Assembly: GCF_036492425.1 (NCBI RefSeq)
Contig: NZ_AP025293.1
Coordinates: 930,001 to 994,000 of the forward strand
Source of the DNA: Persicobacter psychrovividus
Lineage (GTDB): Bacteria; Bacteroidota; Bacteroidia; Cytophagales; Cyclobacteriaceae
Reading direction: 5' to 3'
DNA length: 64,000 bases
Of the stretch, positions 6,801 to 17,900 are shown one piece after another. Below the pieces are notes generated by a model. The model was given only the letters and a program-made list of their open reading frames with translations, made no database searches and was not told the origin of the DNA. Position 1 is the first letter of the stretch. Every line of letters begins with the position of its first letter. The translations under genes were made by a program, and so were the position numbers.

Positions 6801-9253
6801 AGGAAAAATTACAACAAAAACAGGAATCAGAAACGAAAGAATCCATGGCTACGCAAGCACAGTTAGATAAAATTGCAGCAGATTTAGAGCGATTGACCGC
6901 TCAGCAGAGTAGAATTGAAAATATGTTGGCGGCAATATTCCAGCAACCGCTGGGTAATCTGCTTGGTGGCGGTGTTCAGGCACAGCCACAGGCCGCAATT
7001 GAAGCTCCTGCCCCTCAGGAGGCGCCTGTTGCTGCAAGCCCTCAGCCAACGGCCGTACCTGTGGCAGCCCCTGCCGAAGTAGCGACGCGAACTTCAGCAC
7101 CAGCACCAACTCCAACCCCAACCCCAGCGCCAGTAGCAACATCAGCCCCAGCGGCTTCAAATGGTTTGAATCGTTCAGACATCGACGCCTCTTTAATGGA
7201 AGTGATCGCTGAGAAGACCGGTTACCCTTCGGAGATGTTGGAAATGTCAATGGACATGGAAGCTGATTTGGGAATTGACTCGATCAAGCGTGTAGAGATT
7301 TTCGGAGCGATGACCGATGCCAACCCATCAATTCAGGGTGTTAATCCATCAGATTTGGCGGAATTGCGCACCTTGGATCAAATCGCGGAATATATTGCAG
7401 GCAAAGCGGGCGCAACGGCTCAGCCAGCTGCGGCAGCACCGGTAGCGCCAGTAGCGACTCCAACTCCAACTGCAACGCCAACACCAACTCCAACTCCAAC
7501 TCCAGCTTCAGCACCATCAGCCCCAGCGGCTTCAAATGGTTTGAGTCGTTCAGATATCGACGCCTCTTTAATGGAAGTGATCGCTGAGAAGACAGGCTAC
7601 CCTTCGGAGATGTTGGAAATGTCAATGGACATGGAAGCTGATTTGGGAATTGACTCGATCAAGCGTGTAGAGATTTTCGGAGCGATGACGGATGCCAATC
7701 CATCAATTCAGGGTGTTAATCCATCAGATTTGGCGGAATTGCGCACCTTGGATCAAATCGCGGAATATATTGCAGGTAAAGCGGGAGCAACGGCTCAGCC
7801 AGCAGCGGCAGCACCGGTAGCAGCCCCAACCCCAACCCCAACACCAACTCCAACTCCAACATCAGCACCAGTAGCACCATCAGCTTCAAATGGTTTAAGT
7901 CGTTCAGACATCGACGCCTCTTTAATGGAAGTGATCGCTGAGAAGACCGGTTACCCTTCGGAGATGTTGGAAATGTCGATGGACATGGAAGCTGATTTGG
8001 GAATTGACTCGATCAAGCGTGTAGAGATTTTCGGAGCGATGACCGATGCCAATCCATCAATTCAGGGTGTTAATCCATCAGATTTGGCGGAATTGCGCAC
8101 CTTGGATCAAATTGCGGAATATATTGCAGGTAAAGCGGGTGCAACAGCTCAGCCAGCAGCGGCGGCACCGGTAGCGCCAGTAGCGACTCCAACTGCAACG
8201 CCAACACCAACTCCAGCTTCAGCACCAGTAGCACCATCAGCTTCAAATGGTTTAAGTCGTTCAGACATCGATGCTTCATTAATGGAAGTGATCGCAGAGA
8301 AGACAGGTTACCCAGCCGAGATGTTGGAAATGTCGATGGATATGGAAGCTGATTTGGGAATTGACTCGATCAAGCGTGTAGAGATTTTCGGAGCGATGAC
8401 AGATGCCAATCCATCAATTCAGGGTGTTAACCCATCAGATTTGGCGGAATTGCGCACCTTGGATCAAATCGCGGAATATATTGCAGGTAAAGCGGGTGCA
8501 ACAGCTCAGCCAGCTGCGGCGGCACCGGTAGCGACTCCAACACCAACACCAGCTCCAACTCCAACATCAGCACCAGTAGCAGCATCAGCGCCAGCGGCTT
8601 CAAATGGTTTAAGTCGTTCAGACATCGATGCTTCATTAATGGAAGTGATCGCAGAGAAGACAGGCTACCCAGCCGAGATGTTGGAAATGTCGATGGACAT
8701 GGAAGCTGATTTGGGAATTGACTCGATCAAGCGTGTAGAGATTTTCGGAGCGATGACGGATGCCAATCCATCAATTCAGGGCGTTAATCCATCAGATTTG
8801 GCGGAATTGCGCACCTTGGATCAAATCGCGGAATATATTGCAGGCAAAGCGGGTGCAACGGCTCAGCCAGCAGCGGCGGCACCAGTAGCAGCCCCAACCC
8901 CAACACCAGCTCCAACTCCAACATCAGCACCAGTAGTAGCATCAGCGCCAGCGGCTTCAAATGGTTTAAGTCGTTCAGACATCGATGCTTCATTAATGGA
9001 AGTGATCGCAGAGAAGACAGGTTACCCAGCCGAGATGTTGGAAATGTCGATGGACATGGAAGCTGATTTGGGAATTGACTCGATCAAGCGTGTAGAGATT
9101 TTCGGAGCGATGACCGATGCCAATCCATCAATTCAGGGTGTTAATCCATCAGATTTGGCGGAATTGCGCACCTTGGATCAAATCGCAGAATATATTGCAG
9201 GCAAAGCGGGCGCAACCACAGAAACGGCAACGCCGGGAAAGATCATGGCCTGA
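3824..9253 (+). CDS. pfaA: PUFA synthase subunit PfaA: KS-MAT-6xACP
   Basis: 1809 residues, first subunit of an iterative type I PUFA synthase. The ketosynthase (about 10-470) has active-site C216 in DAACAAS, H351 in EAHGTGT and H391 in QVGHCKA. The malonyl-acyl transferase (about 580-880) has GQGSQ and nucleophile S687 in GHSYG. A linker near 1006-1040 is coiled-coil-like. Six acyl carrier protein domains follow, each with LGIDSIK; the phosphopantetheine serines are S1153, S1278, S1396, S1515, S1634 and S1753, joined by Pro/Thr/Ala-rich linkers. Canonical PfaA continues into a ketoreductase, but here the frame ends after ACP6 and the KR lies in the next gene, 8 bases on and in another frame. 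The protein should extend malonyl units and carry all intermediates. It needs a PPTase (PfaE), which is not in the window. Confidence 0.95.
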   Translation: MADTNQLLKETPVAIVGMASAFADSKNLDQYWENIVDGVDCITEVPASRWAVEDYYDADPRAEDKSYCKMGGFLPDLGFNPMEFGLPPNILEVTDASQLLSLLVARDALIDAGYAPGSDAFTAAMRERTGCILGVGGGQKLITPLTGRLQYPIWQKVLSSMGLPQAKIDQAIEKMKKAYIPWTENSFPGMLGNVISGRVANRFDLGGINSVVDAACAASLSAIKMAVGELIEGRCDMMITGGVDTDNSPFMYMSFSKTPAFSKQGSIRPFDHEGDGMLIGEGVGMIVCKRLEDAERDGDRIYAVLKGIGGSSDGRYKSIYAPRPEGQALAMGRAYEESGYPAHTVGLIEAHGTGTNAGDASEARSMGMVFSEGNDRKNHIALGSVKSQVGHCKAAAGVAGMIKAALALHHKVLPGTINVSKPNPKMEIEKSPLYINSMTRPWFRKDSHLPRRASVSAFGFGGVNLHMAMEEHTSTDEAYRVHQLFQGILLSAPTTAELQGVVSAHLKALETAEDATFYLKELAVKSAQQQIPATHPRVGFVAKGVQEANKKFIAALKLLSEKPGAQSWSHPLLGIWFRAAEANEKAVALFAGQGSQYTNMGNALACSFPPVRKSFEAANQVRQAQGLPLLTDTVFPVPAFDAEAQKAQQAELTKTNHAQPAIGALSAGMYQLLASAGFNADFFAGHSYGEITALWAAGVIDEATFHHLSSARGAAMGANTGTDAGSMLAVKASAEAIAPKLQAFPNVQVANINSNQQVILGGETASLEKLKDSLKAEGLMATMLPVAAAFHTPYVEHASAPFAAEIEQATFRATDKQVYSNTSGQPFENEPERIKASLKKHMLSPVHFREQIENIYAAGGRIFVEFGPKNILSNLVKDILGDRPHTVVAMNANAKKNSEQQLREAVMQLAVLGMPVQQFDQFQRPLTTPTPKGKMNVEISGNNYVSPQRQQAWKEAIAIDNAGSATTEAPAQGLAEEIETVMVETQDIAAYVQEKLQQKQESETKESMATQAQLDKIAADLERLTAQQSRIENMLAAIFQQPLGNLLGGGVQAQPQAAIEAPAPQEAPVAASPQPTAVPVAAPAEVATRTSAPAPTPTPTPAPVATSAPAASNGLNRSDIDASLMEVIAEKTGYPSEMLEMSMDMEADLGIDSIKRVEIFGAMTDANPSIQGVNPSDLAELRTLDQIAEYIAGKAGATAQPAAAAPVAPVATPTPTATPTPTPTPTPASAPSAPAASNGLSRSDIDASLMEVIAEKTGYPSEMLEMSMDMEADLGIDSIKRVEIFGAMTDANPSIQGVNPSDLAELRTLDQIAEYIAGKAGATAQPAAAAPVAAPTPTPTPTPTPTSAPVAPSASNGLSRSDIDASLMEVIAEKTGYPSEMLEMSMDMEADLGIDSIKRVEIFGAMTDANPSIQGVNPSDLAELRTLDQIAEYIAGKAGATAQPAAAAPVAPVATPTATPTPTPASAPVAPSASNGLSRSDIDASLMEVIAEKTGYPAEMLEMSMDMEADLGIDSIKRVEIFGAMTDANPSIQGVNPSDLAELRTLDQIAEYIAGKAGATAQPAAAAPVATPTPTPAPTPTSAPVAASAPAASNGLSRSDIDASLMEVIAEKTGYPAEMLEMSMDMEADLGIDSIKRVEIFGAMTDANPSIQGVNPSDLAELRTLDQIAEYIAGKAGATAQPAAAAPVAAPTPTPAPTPTSAPVVASAPAASNGLSRSDIDASLMEVIAEKTGYPAEMLEMSMDMEADLGIDSIKRVEIFGAMTDANPSIQGVNPSDLAELRTLDQIAEYIAGKAGATTETATPGKIMA
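7156..9216 (+). repeat. six tandem ACP-encoding repeats
   Basis: Six units with phosphopantetheine-serine codons at 7280, 7655, 8009, 8366, 8723 and 9080, so periods of 375, 354, 357, 357 and 357 bases. The ACP-coding parts are nearly identical at base level; the Pro/Thr/Ala linkers vary in length through short ccaac/ccaact repeats. Units 1-3 encode GYPSEM and share codon choices such as gcctctttaatgg; units 4-6 encode GYPAEM and share gcttcattaatgg. This two-block pattern suggests block duplication with ongoing homogenisation. Confidence 0.9.
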
Positions 9254-9261
9254 CCCAATAC

Positions 9262-11727
9262 GTGTCAGGCAATTATCCAGGCGTACCACGCGCTGCCGTT
9301 CGGTTGAAATGGATTCCTCAGGCAGATCAGCTCATCATTAAAGGTAAAGTAGGTGCATTAACGGTACTGACCAACGAGGGCACAGCCCTTACGGCAACCT
9401 TATGTGAACACCTGTTGAGCCATGGGCATCAGGTGGTGGTATTGACTCCTCCTGAATCACTGGTAAGGAAAGCATTGGTAAGCCTTCCGGCTGGCGTAAA
9501 GGAAATTTTACTGCCAGAAATCAGCGATGAAGCCATAAAAAATGCGGTACTTTCCATGAATGCTCCCGTGGCAAATGTGGTGGCTTTGCACCCTCATTTC
9601 CGATTCCCATTGGGGCAGCTTGGTCGCCATTTCGAAACCGAAAAAGCATTGGTGAAAATGGTTTTCTTGCTTGCCAAACATTTGAAAGCAAGCCTGAACA
9701 AGCTGGCGGAAGAGCAGCGCACCAGCTTCATGACCATCACCCGACTCGATGGCGCACTCGGAACCGCCAACCCGGGGAATGTCTCGGTAGTGGGCGGTGG
9801 CCTGTATGGGCTGACCAAATCCCTGAACCTCGAATGGTCGAAGGTGTTTTGCCGCAGTGTGGACTTCGATTTAACACTTCACCCTTCCGCAGTGGCCGAT
9901 TTGATCATTGCCGAGATGCATGATGCCGATCAGTGCATGAGCGATATCGCCTACAATGCATCGGGGCAACGGGCAGTATTGGTGGCGGAAGAAATGCCTC
10001 CGCTTAAAGATACATCACTGACCTCTACCATTGATCAGCAGGCGGTCTTTTTGGTTACTGGTGGGGCAAGAGGCGTAACAGCAGATTGTGTAAAAGCGAT
10101 GGCAACGACCTTCAAGTGTAAGTTTATCCTCGTCGGGCGTTCCGCCCTGAGCACCACGGAGCCGTCATGGGCAAATGGCATTGCTGACAGTCCCGGACTG
10201 AAAAGAAAAGCCATGGAATTCCTGAAGGCACAAGGGGAGAAACCTTTGCCGAGAACCATCAATAAATTGGTTGGTGGTGTGGAGGCACAGCGGGAGATTT
10301 TGGAAAATATGGCCTTCATGCGATCGCAGGGAGCAGAAGCCTATTATGTTTCGGCCGATGTAACAGATGTGGAATCGCTGAAAGCTGCCGTACAGCCGGT
10401 CGTTGCTAAAACAGGCACCATTACCGGCTTGGTTCATGGCGCTGGCCGACTCGCAGATAAACTGATAGAAGACAAAACGGAAGCAGATTTTGACGCCGTT
10501 TACGATGTGAAAATTCAGGGATTGCAGGCGGTAACGCAACTGGTGGACATCCACAGTATCAAGCATGTGGTTTTCTTCTCCTCAGTAGCCGGATTTTATG
10601 GAAATGTTGGGCAAACCGACTATGCCATTGCCAATGAGGTGTTGAACAGAACAGCACATGTATTCAAGAAAAATCATCCTGAATGGCACGTAACGTCTAT
10701 TAACTGGGGTGCCTGGGATGCCGGAATGGTCTCTGGGGAACTCAAGAAAATGTTTGAAGCCCACGGCGTGAGTCTGGTGCCTTCACAGGAGGGCCCCATA
10801 GCGATGGTCGATCAGCTGAGCACTGCTTTTGCAGATCAGCCACAGGTGATTTTGGGAGGAACTCTTCCTTTGGCCAAAGCACCAACGGATGGTGATTTAG
10901 CCAAGAACGTGATCAGCAGGGTACTGACGGAAGAAGCCAATCCATTTTTGGATCATCATAAAATTCAGGGCAATGCCGTTCTGCCAATCATCAATGCTTC
11001 GGTATGGATGGCCCAATCGGCGGCAGATTTTTATGCCGGATATCAGGTGCACCGCGTGGAAGATGCCAAGCTGTTCAAAGGGATCGTCTTTGATGGCAAG
11101 CAGCCTCTTGAATACTTGCTGACCCTCGAGGAAATCAGCAAGGACGAGCAGCAGATCACCGTGAAAGTAACCATTTCTTCGGATAGCGGCGGAAAGCTGC
11201 CACTGAACCATTATCAGTCCACCGTACACCTGCTTGCAGATCAGCCGCAGGCACCGATCTTGCCTTTACCACAAGTTCAGGCGGTAGAAGTGCAGGATGC
11301 TTCGGGAATTTATGCCGATGGCACACTGTTTCACGGAACGGATTTTCAGGGCGTAAAGCAGATTATCTCTGTCACCAAGGAACAATGCCTGTTGCTTTGT
11401 GAGCATCAGGGCGTAGCGCCAGAGCGTCAGGGGCAATTCCCTGTTAAGGCACTGAACCCATTCCTGACGGATATTATGTATCAGGGGCTTTTGGTTTGGG
11501 TACGGAAGTATCACGACTGTGCCTCCTTGCCCTTGCGTACCGAGTGGGTGGAAACCTACAGCGCGTTGCCATTTGGCAGGCCGTTCTATGTTTTGCTGAA
11601 GGTATTGAAATCTGATGATTTCAGTATGGAAGCCGACATTGAAGCTTTCGATGCGGAAACGGGTGAACTGTATATGAAGAGCCATCGTGCCGGTGTAACC
11701 ATCAGCAAGGAACTGGCCTGGAATTAA
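9262..11727 (+). CDS. PUFA synthase KR-DH subunit (separated PfaA C-terminal half)
   Basis: About 821 residues from GTG at 9262, 8 bases after the pfaA stop. A structural N-lobe starts with YPGVPRAAVRLKWIP, then a ketoreductase with FLVTGGARG (~260-270), S441 and Y454 (SSVAG... TDYAIANE). The C-terminus is a polyketide-type dehydratase double hotdog with H566xxxG570xxxxP575 and D737xxxQ741. In known PUFA synthases KR, and in some lineages KR-DH, is the C-terminal part of PfaA, so this protein should reduce the 3-keto group and dehydrate ACP-bound intermediates. The frame stays open upstream of GTG into the ACP6 region, so a frameshift inside one longer gene, a ribosomal frameshift or a true split gene are all possible. 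No ATG lies near the start, which makes the start uncertain. Confidence 0.85.
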   Translation: MSGNYPGVPRAAVRLKWIPQADQLIIKGKVGALTVLTNEGTALTATLCEHLLSHGHQVVVLTPPESLVRKALVSLPAGVKEILLPEISDEAIKNAVLSMNAPVANVVALHPHFRFPLGQLGRHFETEKALVKMVFLLAKHLKASLNKLAEEQRTSFMTITRLDGALGTANPGNVSVVGGGLYGLTKSLNLEWSKVFCRSVDFDLTLHPSAVADLIIAEMHDADQCMSDIAYNASGQRAVLVAEEMPPLKDTSLTSTIDQQAVFLVTGGARGVTADCVKAMATTFKCKFILVGRSALSTTEPSWANGIADSPGLKRKAMEFLKAQGEKPLPRTINKLVGGVEAQREILENMAFMRSQGAEAYYVSADVTDVESLKAAVQPVVAKTGTITGLVHGAGRLADKLIEDKTEADFDAVYDVKIQGLQAVTQLVDIHSIKHVVFFSSVAGFYGNVGQTDYAIANEVLNRTAHVFKKNHPEWHVTSINWGAWDAGMVSGELKKMFEAHGVSLVPSQEGPIAMVDQLSTAFADQPQVILGGTLPLAKAPTDGDLAKNVISRVLTEEANPFLDHHKIQGNAVLPIINASVWMAQSAADFYAGYQVHRVEDAKLFKGIVFDGKQPLEYLLTLEEISKDEQQITVKVTISSDSGGKLPLNHYQSTVHLLADQPQAPILPLPQVQAVEVQDASGIYADGTLFHGTDFQGVKQIISVTKEQCLLLCEHQGVAPERQGQFPVKALNPFLTDIMYQGLLVWVRKYHDCASLPLRTEWVETYSALPFGRPFYVLLKVLKSDDFSMEADIEAFDAETGELYMKSHRAGVTISKELAWN

Positions 11728-11733
11728 TTAGAT

Positions 11734-11857
11734 CCACCCCTGGCGCAAGCGTCCTGCTTGTGCCGGGGGTGGGTGATACTTTCTCGCAAGGCGCTGTCTT
11801 GTGAGAAAGTACAACTATTCTATTGAATGGCTATCACGAGAGGGACTCTCGAGATAG
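11734..11857. repeat. three strong palindromes in the KR-DH/pfaC spacer
   Basis: Three hairpins in tandem. (1) 11734-11772: a 17-position stem with core CAAGC-GTCCT-GCTTG. (2) 11778-11810: ACTTTCTCgCAAG pairing with CTTGtGAGAAAGT. (3) 11831-11857: CTATC(A)CGAGA and TCTCG(A)GATAG around GGGAC. The core of (1) recurs before pfaD. They resemble repetitive extragenic palindromes and could block exonucleases or tune subunit ratios within the operon. None is followed by a T run, so they are not plain terminators. Confidence 0.7.
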
Positions 11858-11910
11858 TTGCATTGATACGGGCAATGTCCCTTGTCAATCACAACCCACT
11901 GACACACAAC

Positions 11911-14900
11911 ATGAGTAATCATAAAGAAAAAATCGCCATCATCGGGATGGGAGGGCTTTTTCCCGGTTCTGATAACCTGGACCAGTTCTGGACCAACCTG
12001 ATGGACAATAAAGACCTGGTGAGCAAGTCTGGAAAGGAACAGTTTGGTGCTGAGCCTGCAAAATACTACCACGACGAAAAAGGAAAACTTGACAAATGTT
12101 ACTCCCTCCGCGGAGGCTATGTAAAAGATTTTCAGTTTGATGCGGAAGGATTTCAGCTTAAAGCAGACGTTTTGCTTCAGCAGGACAAACAATTTCAATG
12201 GTCATTATTTGTTGCCCGTGAGGCGCTGAAACATGCCGGATACTGGGGTAAGCCCATGGCCGACTGTGGCGTAATCATGGGTAATTTGTCGTTCCCCACC
12301 CAGCGTTCCCGCCAATTGCTTTCAGAGGTTTATGCTGATATGGCGCAGGAGCTGATCACCGAACTGACCGGCCACCAAGTGAAGGTCCCACCTTACCAGA
12401 CCAATTATTCAGCAAGCCTCGAAAACACCCTGCTTTCCAATGCCCCCGCAGCTTTAATAGCGCAGGCTGTTGGACTGAAAGGCACACACTACGCCCTGGA
12501 TGCCGCCTGTGCGTCTTCATTGTATGCCGTAAAGCTGGCGTGTGATGAACTGCTGAGCGGGAAATCCAATATGATGCTGGCCGGAGCGGTCAGCGGATCC
12601 GATCCCCTGTTTATTCACATGGGCTTTTCGTATTTTCATGCCTATCCACGCATGCACGAAACCTCGGCACCACTGCAAAGTGCTTCCGGTGGACTCACTT
12701 CTGCGGAAGGAGCGGGTATGGTGGTACTGAAGCGCCTGTCGGATGCAGAAGCACAGGGCGACCAGATTCTGGCAGTCATTGATGCCGTAGGGTTATCCAA
12801 CGACGGCAAAGGTAAATTTTTGCTCAGCCCAAATCCCAGAGGACAAAAATTAGCATTTGAAAGGGCCTACGCTCAAACGGACGTTACCCCTCAGCAAATC
12901 GACTATTTGGAGTGCCATGCCACCGGAACACCACTCGGCGACAAAACAGAGATGAACTCCATCAGTGATTTTTTTGGAAGCAATCCTCCACAAATTGGTT
13001 CGGTGAAATCAAATATGGGGCATTTGCTGACCGCCGCCGGCATGACGGGCCTGATGAAGGTAGTACTGGCGATGCGCGAAAAATTTATTCCCGCCACCAT
13101 CAAAGTCGATGCACCTTTGCAGGTGGATGGCTGTAAGGTAGGCGGCGAACAGATGGTGCTGGAGAATCAGGCGTGGAATGCCAAAAATGGTACCCCCCGT
13201 GCAGGGATTAATGCCTTCGGTTTCGGGGGAACGAATGGCCATATTATTTTATCGGCTTACGAAGAAGAACAGGAGCAACAAAGTACTTCTTCAGCAGAAA
13301 AGACAGCCGAGAAATACAGCCCTTCACCTTTGGCGATCACGGGGATGGACTTGCATTTTGGGGAAGTAACCAATTTGGAAGAGTTCTATTTCACGCTTTT
13401 TGAAGGAAAACAACATTTTCGCTCATTGCCTCCACGCCGATGGAAAGGCCTGGAGCAGTTGCCTTCGGTAAGTCGTTTGTTCGGCCTGCCCGAAGCAGAG
13501 AAAATTCAGGGCAACTGGCTGGAGTCCTTCGACCTGAATTTGCGCCGATTTAAAATTCAACCTAAAGAAGCCCAGCGCCTGACCTTTCAGCAAACTTTAA
13601 TGCTCAAGGTGGCCGATCAGGCACTCAAAGATGCTCAAATGGAGGGTCTTGAGGGTAAAGGTGCCAATGTTGCCGTACTGATGGCCATGGAGTCTGAGCT
13701 CGAAATACATCACCGAATGGGGCGATGGGATTTGAGCTGGCAGGTTACACAGGCACTCGAACAGGCAGGCTTGTCGATGGAAGATGCCAAGGAATCTTCC
13801 CTGACAGGCATTCTCAGAAATGCGATATTCCCAGCCTTTGATGACCACTCGCCAAGCGAGCATACCGGCTTTATCGGCAACATCATTTCCAGTAGAATTT
13901 CTGCTTTATGGGATTTTACAGGTCCATCATTTACCATTTCATCCAATGAAAATGCGGTTTACAAAGCACTCGAAGTAGGACAAAACCTGCTGGCCACAGG
14001 CGAAGTGGACGCCGTAGTATTGGGGGCCATTGACTTGGCCGGAAGTTTAGAAGGTGTGGCGACGAGACACCACCTTCATCCGATGAATGACGGTACCGCA
14101 TCATGCTCATGGAGCAAAGATACCAGCGGCTGGCTCGTTGGGGAGGGTGCCGGCGCCATTGTGCTCAAGCGCAAATCCGACATCACCAATGAGCGCGTTT
14201 ATGCATATATGGACGGTCTGGCCATTGTGCAGTCGCAAAAAACCGACTTGCGTGGTGCCGTGGATAGCGAGACGATCAAATCCGCTGCCCAGCAAGCGAT
14301 GAAGCAGGCAAAGGTAACGGCCAAAGAGGTCGGGCTGATTGAGGTGGCCGCAAATGGCGTTGCACATGATGATGCCGCAGAGATGGAAGCTCTGAGTGCT
14401 TTATTCCCTAAAATGCCGCCGCTTGCAGAAGGGATGCCGGCTTATCCTACCACAGCAATAGGAACAGCCAAAGCGCATATTGGCCATACTTTTTCGGCCT
14501 CGGGCATTGCCTCTATCATTAAAACGGCCCTGTCGTTGTATCATCGTTTTGTGCCGGCAATTCCACAATGGTCTGCCCCAAAAACAGAAACACAACTGTC
14601 GGACTCCGCTTTTTATTTCCCAACGGTTTCCACGCCATGGTTTCCCGAAGTTTATGCCCAGCGTCTGGTGGCAGGTGTTCAGGGCATCAGTTCAGATGGT
14701 ACCGCCGCTCACCTGATTTTGTCAGAAGGCAGCCACCCAACTTCAAGCAAAGGATCAGCCTACCTGAAGAAAGGGGGCGCAAGGCTGTTTCCTTTTTCTG
14801 CACCTACGGTAGAAGCATTACAGGCGGAAATTTTTGCGCAGGAGGCTTCTTCGGCGGATTTCACGGACTTGTCGGATCGGTTGTGTGAAGCGTTTTCCAC

Positions 14901-17900
14901 TTCTAAATCCGTTGCTGTGGCAGTAATTGTCGCCGCAAACCCAAAGGAACTTAAAAGAGAGCTGGCACTTTTCGGTAAAAATCTGCTTAGCTGTGCCAAA
15001 GCCGGAAAAACATTGCAAACACCTTCGGGCAGTTATTTTACACCTAACCCATTGGGTGAAGAGGGTAAAATTGCCTGGATGTACCCTGGTGCGGGCTCGG
15101 CTTATATCGGTCTGGGAACAGCCTTGTTTCAGGCTTTTCCAGATTTATATGACGTGATCCGATCAAGGGTAAACCATATGCAGTCGGCGATTTTTGCTCC
15201 CGAGATTTATCCCCGAAACCTGCATGCCCTCAATGAGGAAGAGCAACGTCAGCAACTTCGCAGATTGCGCAGCATGGCGCTGCCGATGATGTCGGCAGGT
15301 TGTACCTATTCTGCAATGCTGACCCATATTTATCAGGAAAAACTGGGCGTGCCAGGTGATGCCGTGCTGGGTTACAGCATGGGCGAAACCAGCTCGATGA
15401 TGTATGCGCAGAATGTATGGAGCGCCAAATATATCGATCAGAAGTTTTTGACCTCCAACCTGTTTTCGGAAAAAGTAGGTGGGCGACTGACCCTCCTTGC
15501 CGAACACTGGGGTGTTACGCCCAAAGAGGCCAGAGGCCGATGGACGAGCTATTTGCTGAATGTGCGTGGTGGTATGTCGGGTTACAACACCCTGGCCGAC
15601 TGGTGTACAGCCGAGCTGTTGCCGCTGCATGAAGAAGTCTTTTTGTCTTTTATCAACACCGACGAGGAGATCATTATTTCTGGTGACCGTACCGCTTTGC
15701 TTCAGGCATTGGAAAAATTCGGTCTGCAGGGCATGGAAATCCGCAACAACAATATTGTACATCATGATTTCTGCCGACGGGAAACGGAGGCTTTCATTGA
15801 GATGCACATGTTGCCTATCGCATCGAAGCCACCACTCGCTTTTTATTCGGGCGTAACGGGCAAACCTTTACCGCTGGAACAACAGGCTTTGGCAGAAAAT
15901 GCCATGGAGGTTTGTTGCCAAAAAGTGAACTGGCCAATGCTTACCCGCAGCTTGCATGCCGATGGGCACCGCCTGTTTGTGGAGGTGGGCGCCAATGCGA
16001 CCCTCAGCCGCTGGACGGACATCAACCTGAAGGATAAGCCGCATGTTTGCATTCCTTCTGACCGCAAAGGGGTGAGTGCACTGAAAAACCTGTGTGCTAC
16101 CACTGCCATGATGATGGCGCATGGTGTAGCGGTAAACCTTACTGATTTTTACACACCGGAGGCAGAAAAGCCACAGGAGAAAATTTTAAATATCAGCCTG
16201 AAAACGGGGGGAGAGCCCTACCGGGAGTTTGCCTTGACGGCAACACATCGGGCGTTGTTTCAGACCGGCATTACCAAAACAGCCGTTGCCAGCACAAAAA
16301 ATGGCCATAAAAGTCATTCGGAAATGCTTCAGCAGCCGGCAGCGCCATTACAGCAGACCGCTCAGGCAGCCACTACTGAAAATACCGCTACTTCTTTCGG
16401 AGGGGCGGCTCAAAAATTAAACATCACGGACAACAATCATATGAATACGACCACTTTTTCTGTTGAAGCCCAATTGGGTGAAAATGGCTTGAAACTTCAG
16501 GATTATAATGATCCTATGTACCTGAATGGCAAAAAAGTCATTTGGGATGAAAAAGACCTTGAAACTTTTGCCACAGGTAAAATTGCCGATGTTTTTGGCG
16601 AGGAGTTTTCGGTGATCGACAGTTATAAGCGTCGGGTAATGTTACCGATGCACCCTTATTTGCTGGTGAGCAGGGTAACCGACCTTAATGCCAAAACGCA
16701 TGAGTACAAGCCTTCGACCGTAACGACGGAATATGATATTCCTTACGGTTCAAAGTTCACGACCGATCAGCAGATTCCTTGGGCAGTGGCCGTAGAGTCG
16801 GGGCAGTGTGATTTGTTGCTGATCTCTTATCTGGGGATTGATTTTGAAAACAAAGGGGAGTATGTGTATCGCCTGTTGGATTGTACGCTGACTTTCATGG
16901 ATGATCTTCCTTATGAAGGGCAAACGCTCCGTTATGATATCAGCATCAATAATTATGTCAGAAATGGTAAAAACCTGTTGTTCTTCTTCAGCTACAAATG
17001 CTATGTTGAAGACCGCCTGGTATTGAAAATGGACGGCGGTTGTGCTGGGTTCTTCTCTGATGCTGAACTGGCAGAAGGGCAGGGGGTTGTTTTCTCTCCT
17101 TCGGAATTGGCTGACCGTGCAGGACGTAAAAAGCAGTTCTTTACCCCACTTTTGGCATGTGATAAAACGACTTTCAATAAGGAAGAACTGCGCAATATGG
17201 TTGCCGGTGATTTTGTGTCCTGTTTTAATGAGAACTACATCAGCAATGGTAAAAATAAATCTTTGCGTCTGCCTCCTGAAGAGATTCTGATGCTCGATCG
17301 CATCACGAAAGTGGAGCGTACCGGAGGTACTTCAGGTCTTGGCTATATTGAGGCGGTAAAAGACCTGAAAGCTGATGACTGGTATTTCCCTTGCCACTTC
17401 CGTGATGATGAAGTTTTGGCGGGCTCGTTGCAGGCAGAAGGTGGCGGACAGCTGTTGCGCTTCTTCATGATGTATCTTGGGATGCAACGCCTGACAAAGG
17501 ATGCGCGCTTTCAGCCGGTTTTGGGTGTTCCGCAGAAGGTGCGTTGCCGAAAAGAGGTGCCTGCCAAGGATGGCCAGTTGATTTATAAAATGGATGTGAA
17601 GGAAATCGGCTTGACGCCGGAGCCTTATGTAATTGCCGATCTGGAGATTCATTATGATGGCTACATTGCCGTATTTTTTGAGAATCTCGGCCTGAAATTG
17701 CAGGAGAAGGACAATCCGAATTACCTGAAATCAACCAAAAATTTGGTCAATGGTATTGAAGTGAAGCCGACCGAGCAACCAGTCTTGTTCAATGAGTCGC
17801 AGATCACGCAGTTCGCTTTGGGCAAGGTGAGTGATTGCTTTGGTCCGGAGTATGATGTCTATGAAGGACGTTGCCTTTCTCGTCAGCCGAACACGGATTT

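Noticed and set aside
7156-9216. Regular repeats that could be taken for a CRISPR array.
   Set aside because: Units are ~357 bases long, remain in frame and encode ACP domains.
11827-11910. Upstream extension of the pfaC frame to an earlier ATG.
   Set aside because: The stretch is mostly the third spacer palindrome, and homology begins at MSNHKEKIAIIGMGG (11911).
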